Of a stretch of DNA of 13,919 nt, positions 12,509 through 13,919 are shown in pieces. This stretch comes from CAZCSK01 sp964501265 (GTDB taxonomy: Bacteria; Actinomycetota; CADDZG01; JAHWKV01). Where the stretch lies: NCBI GenBank assembly GCA_964501265.1, contig CAZCSK010000050.1:1-13919 (forward strand). The letters run 5' to 3'. The notes below the pieces were generated by a model, which was given only the letters and a program-made list of their open reading frames with translations, was not told where the DNA came from and made no database searches. The number at the start of each line of letters is the position of its first letter. The first letter of the stretch is position 1. The translations under genes were made by a program, and so were the position numbers.

Positions 12509-13919
12509 GTGGCGAAGACCAGTGACGATCTCTCGATCGACATCAGAGTTCCTAAGGAGGGTGGTTTGTTCAGGCGATTCTTCACCAAACCTGATCAGGA
12601 CCCTATGGACGAAGTCGAGTGGGAGATACGAGATGCTCGCATTGGGACGGGCGACAAGGTCGCCTTCGAACAGACCGATGTTGAGTTTCCCGTAGCCTGG
12701 TCTCAAAACGCCACCAACATCGTTGCCCAAAAGTACTTCCGTGGCCCCATGGGCACTCCGCAGAGGGAGCGCTCGGTGCGTCAAATGATCGGGCGTGTGG
12801 TGAATTGGTACACCGAGAAGGGTTCGGATGATCGTTACTTCGACTCCGAGGAAGATCGGGCCACGTTCAAAAATGAACTAACTCACCTTCTCGTCAATCA
12901 GAAGATGGCCTTCAACTCACCGGTGTGGTTCAACGTGGGCTTAGTGGAGAAACCTCGTGCAAGTGCGTGCTTTATCCTCGATGTGGAAGATGAGATGTCC
13001 TCGATTCTCAACTGGTACGTCGAGGAGGGCTTGATCTTCAAGGCCGGTTCCGGCGCAGGTATCAACCTTTCTAAACTGCGCTCCTCCAAAGAACAACTGA
13101 CTACAGGTGGCACTGCTTCGGGCCCGGTTTCCTTTATGCGCGGCGCCGACGCCTCCGCCGGCACTATCAAGTCGGGCGGATCAACTCGTCGAGCGGCAAA
13201 GATGGTTGTTCTAGATGTCGAACACCCCGACATCGAGGAGTTCATTGATTGCAAGGTCCAGGAGGAACGCAAGGCCCGCGCATTGCGTGAGGCAGGTTTC
13301 GACATGGACCTGGATGGAAAGGACTCCCATTCGATCCAGTATCAAAACGCCAACAACTCGGTTGGCCTAAGCGATGAGTTTCTTCAGACCTACGTCGACG
13401 ACAAGGACTGGGATCTCAAAGCGGTGAAGGACGGCCGCGTCCTGGAAACGGTGAAAGCCCGCGGTCTGATGCGCAAGATAGCCGAAGCAGCATGGGAATG
13501 CGCCGACCCCGGAGTCTTTTACATGGGAACTCTAAATAGCTGGCACACGTCTCCAGCTGAGGGCCCGATTCGTGCAACTAACCCATGCGCGGAATTTTGT
13601 CGCCCCGCGAATACATCGTGTAATTTGGCTAGCCTTCGTTTGACGAAGTTTGTTGATGCTGCCGGCGAGTTTCAGGTTGACGCGTTTGTATCGGCAGTGG
13701 AGACCACTCTTACCGCAATGGACATCTCGGTGACCAACGCCGAGTACCCAACGGAAAAGATCAGCAACATGGTCTCGCAGTACCGGGAACTGGGCCTTGG
13801 GTACACCGACCTCGGCGCCCTCTTGATGGATCAGGGCGTTGCCTACGACTCAGACGAAGGACGTGCGTGGGCCGCGTCGATTACGGCATTGATGTCGGGG
13901 ATCGCATATCGCAGGTCGG
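12509..13919 (+). CDS. nrdJ: Class II (B12-dependent) ribonucleotide reductase, 5' part
   Basis: Adenosylcobalamin-dependent reductase that makes dNTPs without an oxygen-requiring radical subunit. The first 470 codons are visible; the gene runs off the window (full NrdJ proteins are about twice this long). Visible motifs: Cys154 in SACFILDVEDE (first redox cysteine), KAGSGAGINLSKLRSS and GTASGPVSFMRGADASAGTIKSGG of the barrel, and the active-site triad Asn358-Cys360-Glu362 in ATNPCAE, followed by CNLASL. The stretch after NPCAE (FCRPANTS) differs from the usual YxFLDDTA pattern. The GTG start is set by AAAGGAGG at 12495-12502, 6 nt upstream. NrdR-box-like sites precede it, so repression by NrdR is expected. 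Neighbouring SOS genes fit a repair/dNTP-supply context. Confidence 0.93.
   Translation, partial: MAKTSDDLSIDIRVPKEGGLFRRFFTKPDQDPMDEVEWEIRDARIGTGDKVAFEQTDVEFPVAWSQNATNIVAQKYFRGPMGTPQRERSVRQMIGRVVNWYTEKGSDDRYFDSEEDRATFKNELTHLLVNQKMAFNSPVWFNVGLVEKPRASACFILDVEDEMSSILNWYVEEGLIFKAGSGAGINLSKLRSSKEQLTTGGTASGPVSFMRGADASAGTIKSGGSTRRAAKMVVLDVEHPDIEEFIDCKVQEERKARALREAGFDMDLDGKDSHSIQYQNANNSVGLSDEFLQTYVDDKDWDLKAVKDGRVLETVKARGLMRKIAEAAWECADPGVFYMGTLNSWHTSPAEGPIRATNPCAEFCRPANTSCNLASLRLTKFVDAAGEFQVDAFVSAVETTLTAMDISVTNAEYPTEKISNMVSQYRELGLGYTDLGALLMDQGVAYDSDEGRAWAASITALMSGIAYRRS

Noticed and set aside
12898..13305. 135-aa minus-strand open frame within nrdJ
   Set aside because: It lies entirely antisense to the conserved reductase barrel.
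1..13919. CRISPR arrays, tRNA/rRNA genes, insertion sequences, prophage or toxin-antitoxin genes
   Set aside because: I saw no repeat-spacer pattern, cloverleaf, transposase or terminal inverted repeats; the gene content is core chromosomal.

Overview
The window reads as a chromosomal core segment of an actinobacterium, at roughly 55-60% GC by eye. The order recA-recX ... miaB-miaA-dapF-hflX ... lexA-LysM gene-ribonucleotide reductase follows the arrangement known from mycobacteria and streptomycetes. The LexA boxes are of the Gram-positive/actinobacterial CGAAC-N4-GTTCG type. RNase Y beside recX, an LL-diaminopimelate aminotransferase (DapL) inside the miaA-dapF-hflX cluster, and a B12-dependent class II reductase suggest a deep-branching actinobacterium, perhaps Acidimicrobiia. 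That placement is inference.

Layout: (1) 1-1716, recA and recX, with a LexA box inside the recA promoter spacer. (2) 1717-1970, a 254-base gap holding a promoter, a terminator and a long closing stem between them. This is a candidate ~190-nt structured RNA (6S-like in outline) or an attenuated leader for rny. (3) 1971-5796, rny (RNase Y), corA-type divalent cation channel and miaB, closely spaced. (4) 5797-9987, a structured leader followed by miaA, dapF, dapL and hflX with stop/start overlaps of 4, 4 and 1 nt. (5) 9989-11918 on the minus strand, lexA followed by a putative lipoprotein metallopeptidase. Its end faces hflX with one base between. (6) 11919-12057, a divergent SOS control region with four LexA-box-like sites. 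(7) 12058-12366, a small membrane-anchored LysM protein resembling the SOS division inhibitors YneA/ChiZ. (8) 12367-13919, two NrdR-box-like sites and the 5' half of nrdJ, cut by the window end.

How the genes fit: the window concentrates the DNA-damage response (recA/recX, lexA, LysM division-inhibitor candidate), dNTP supply (nrdJ), tRNA A37 modification (miaA, miaB), ribosome rescue (hflX), RNA decay (rny) and the last steps of diaminopimelate synthesis (dapL, dapF).

The most interesting points are: the lexA divergon, where a LysM division-inhibitor candidate and an exported metallopeptidase may both be SOS-induced; the unassigned structured RNA before rny; and a DapF-family protein in which both catalytic cysteines are serines although it is encoded beside dapL.
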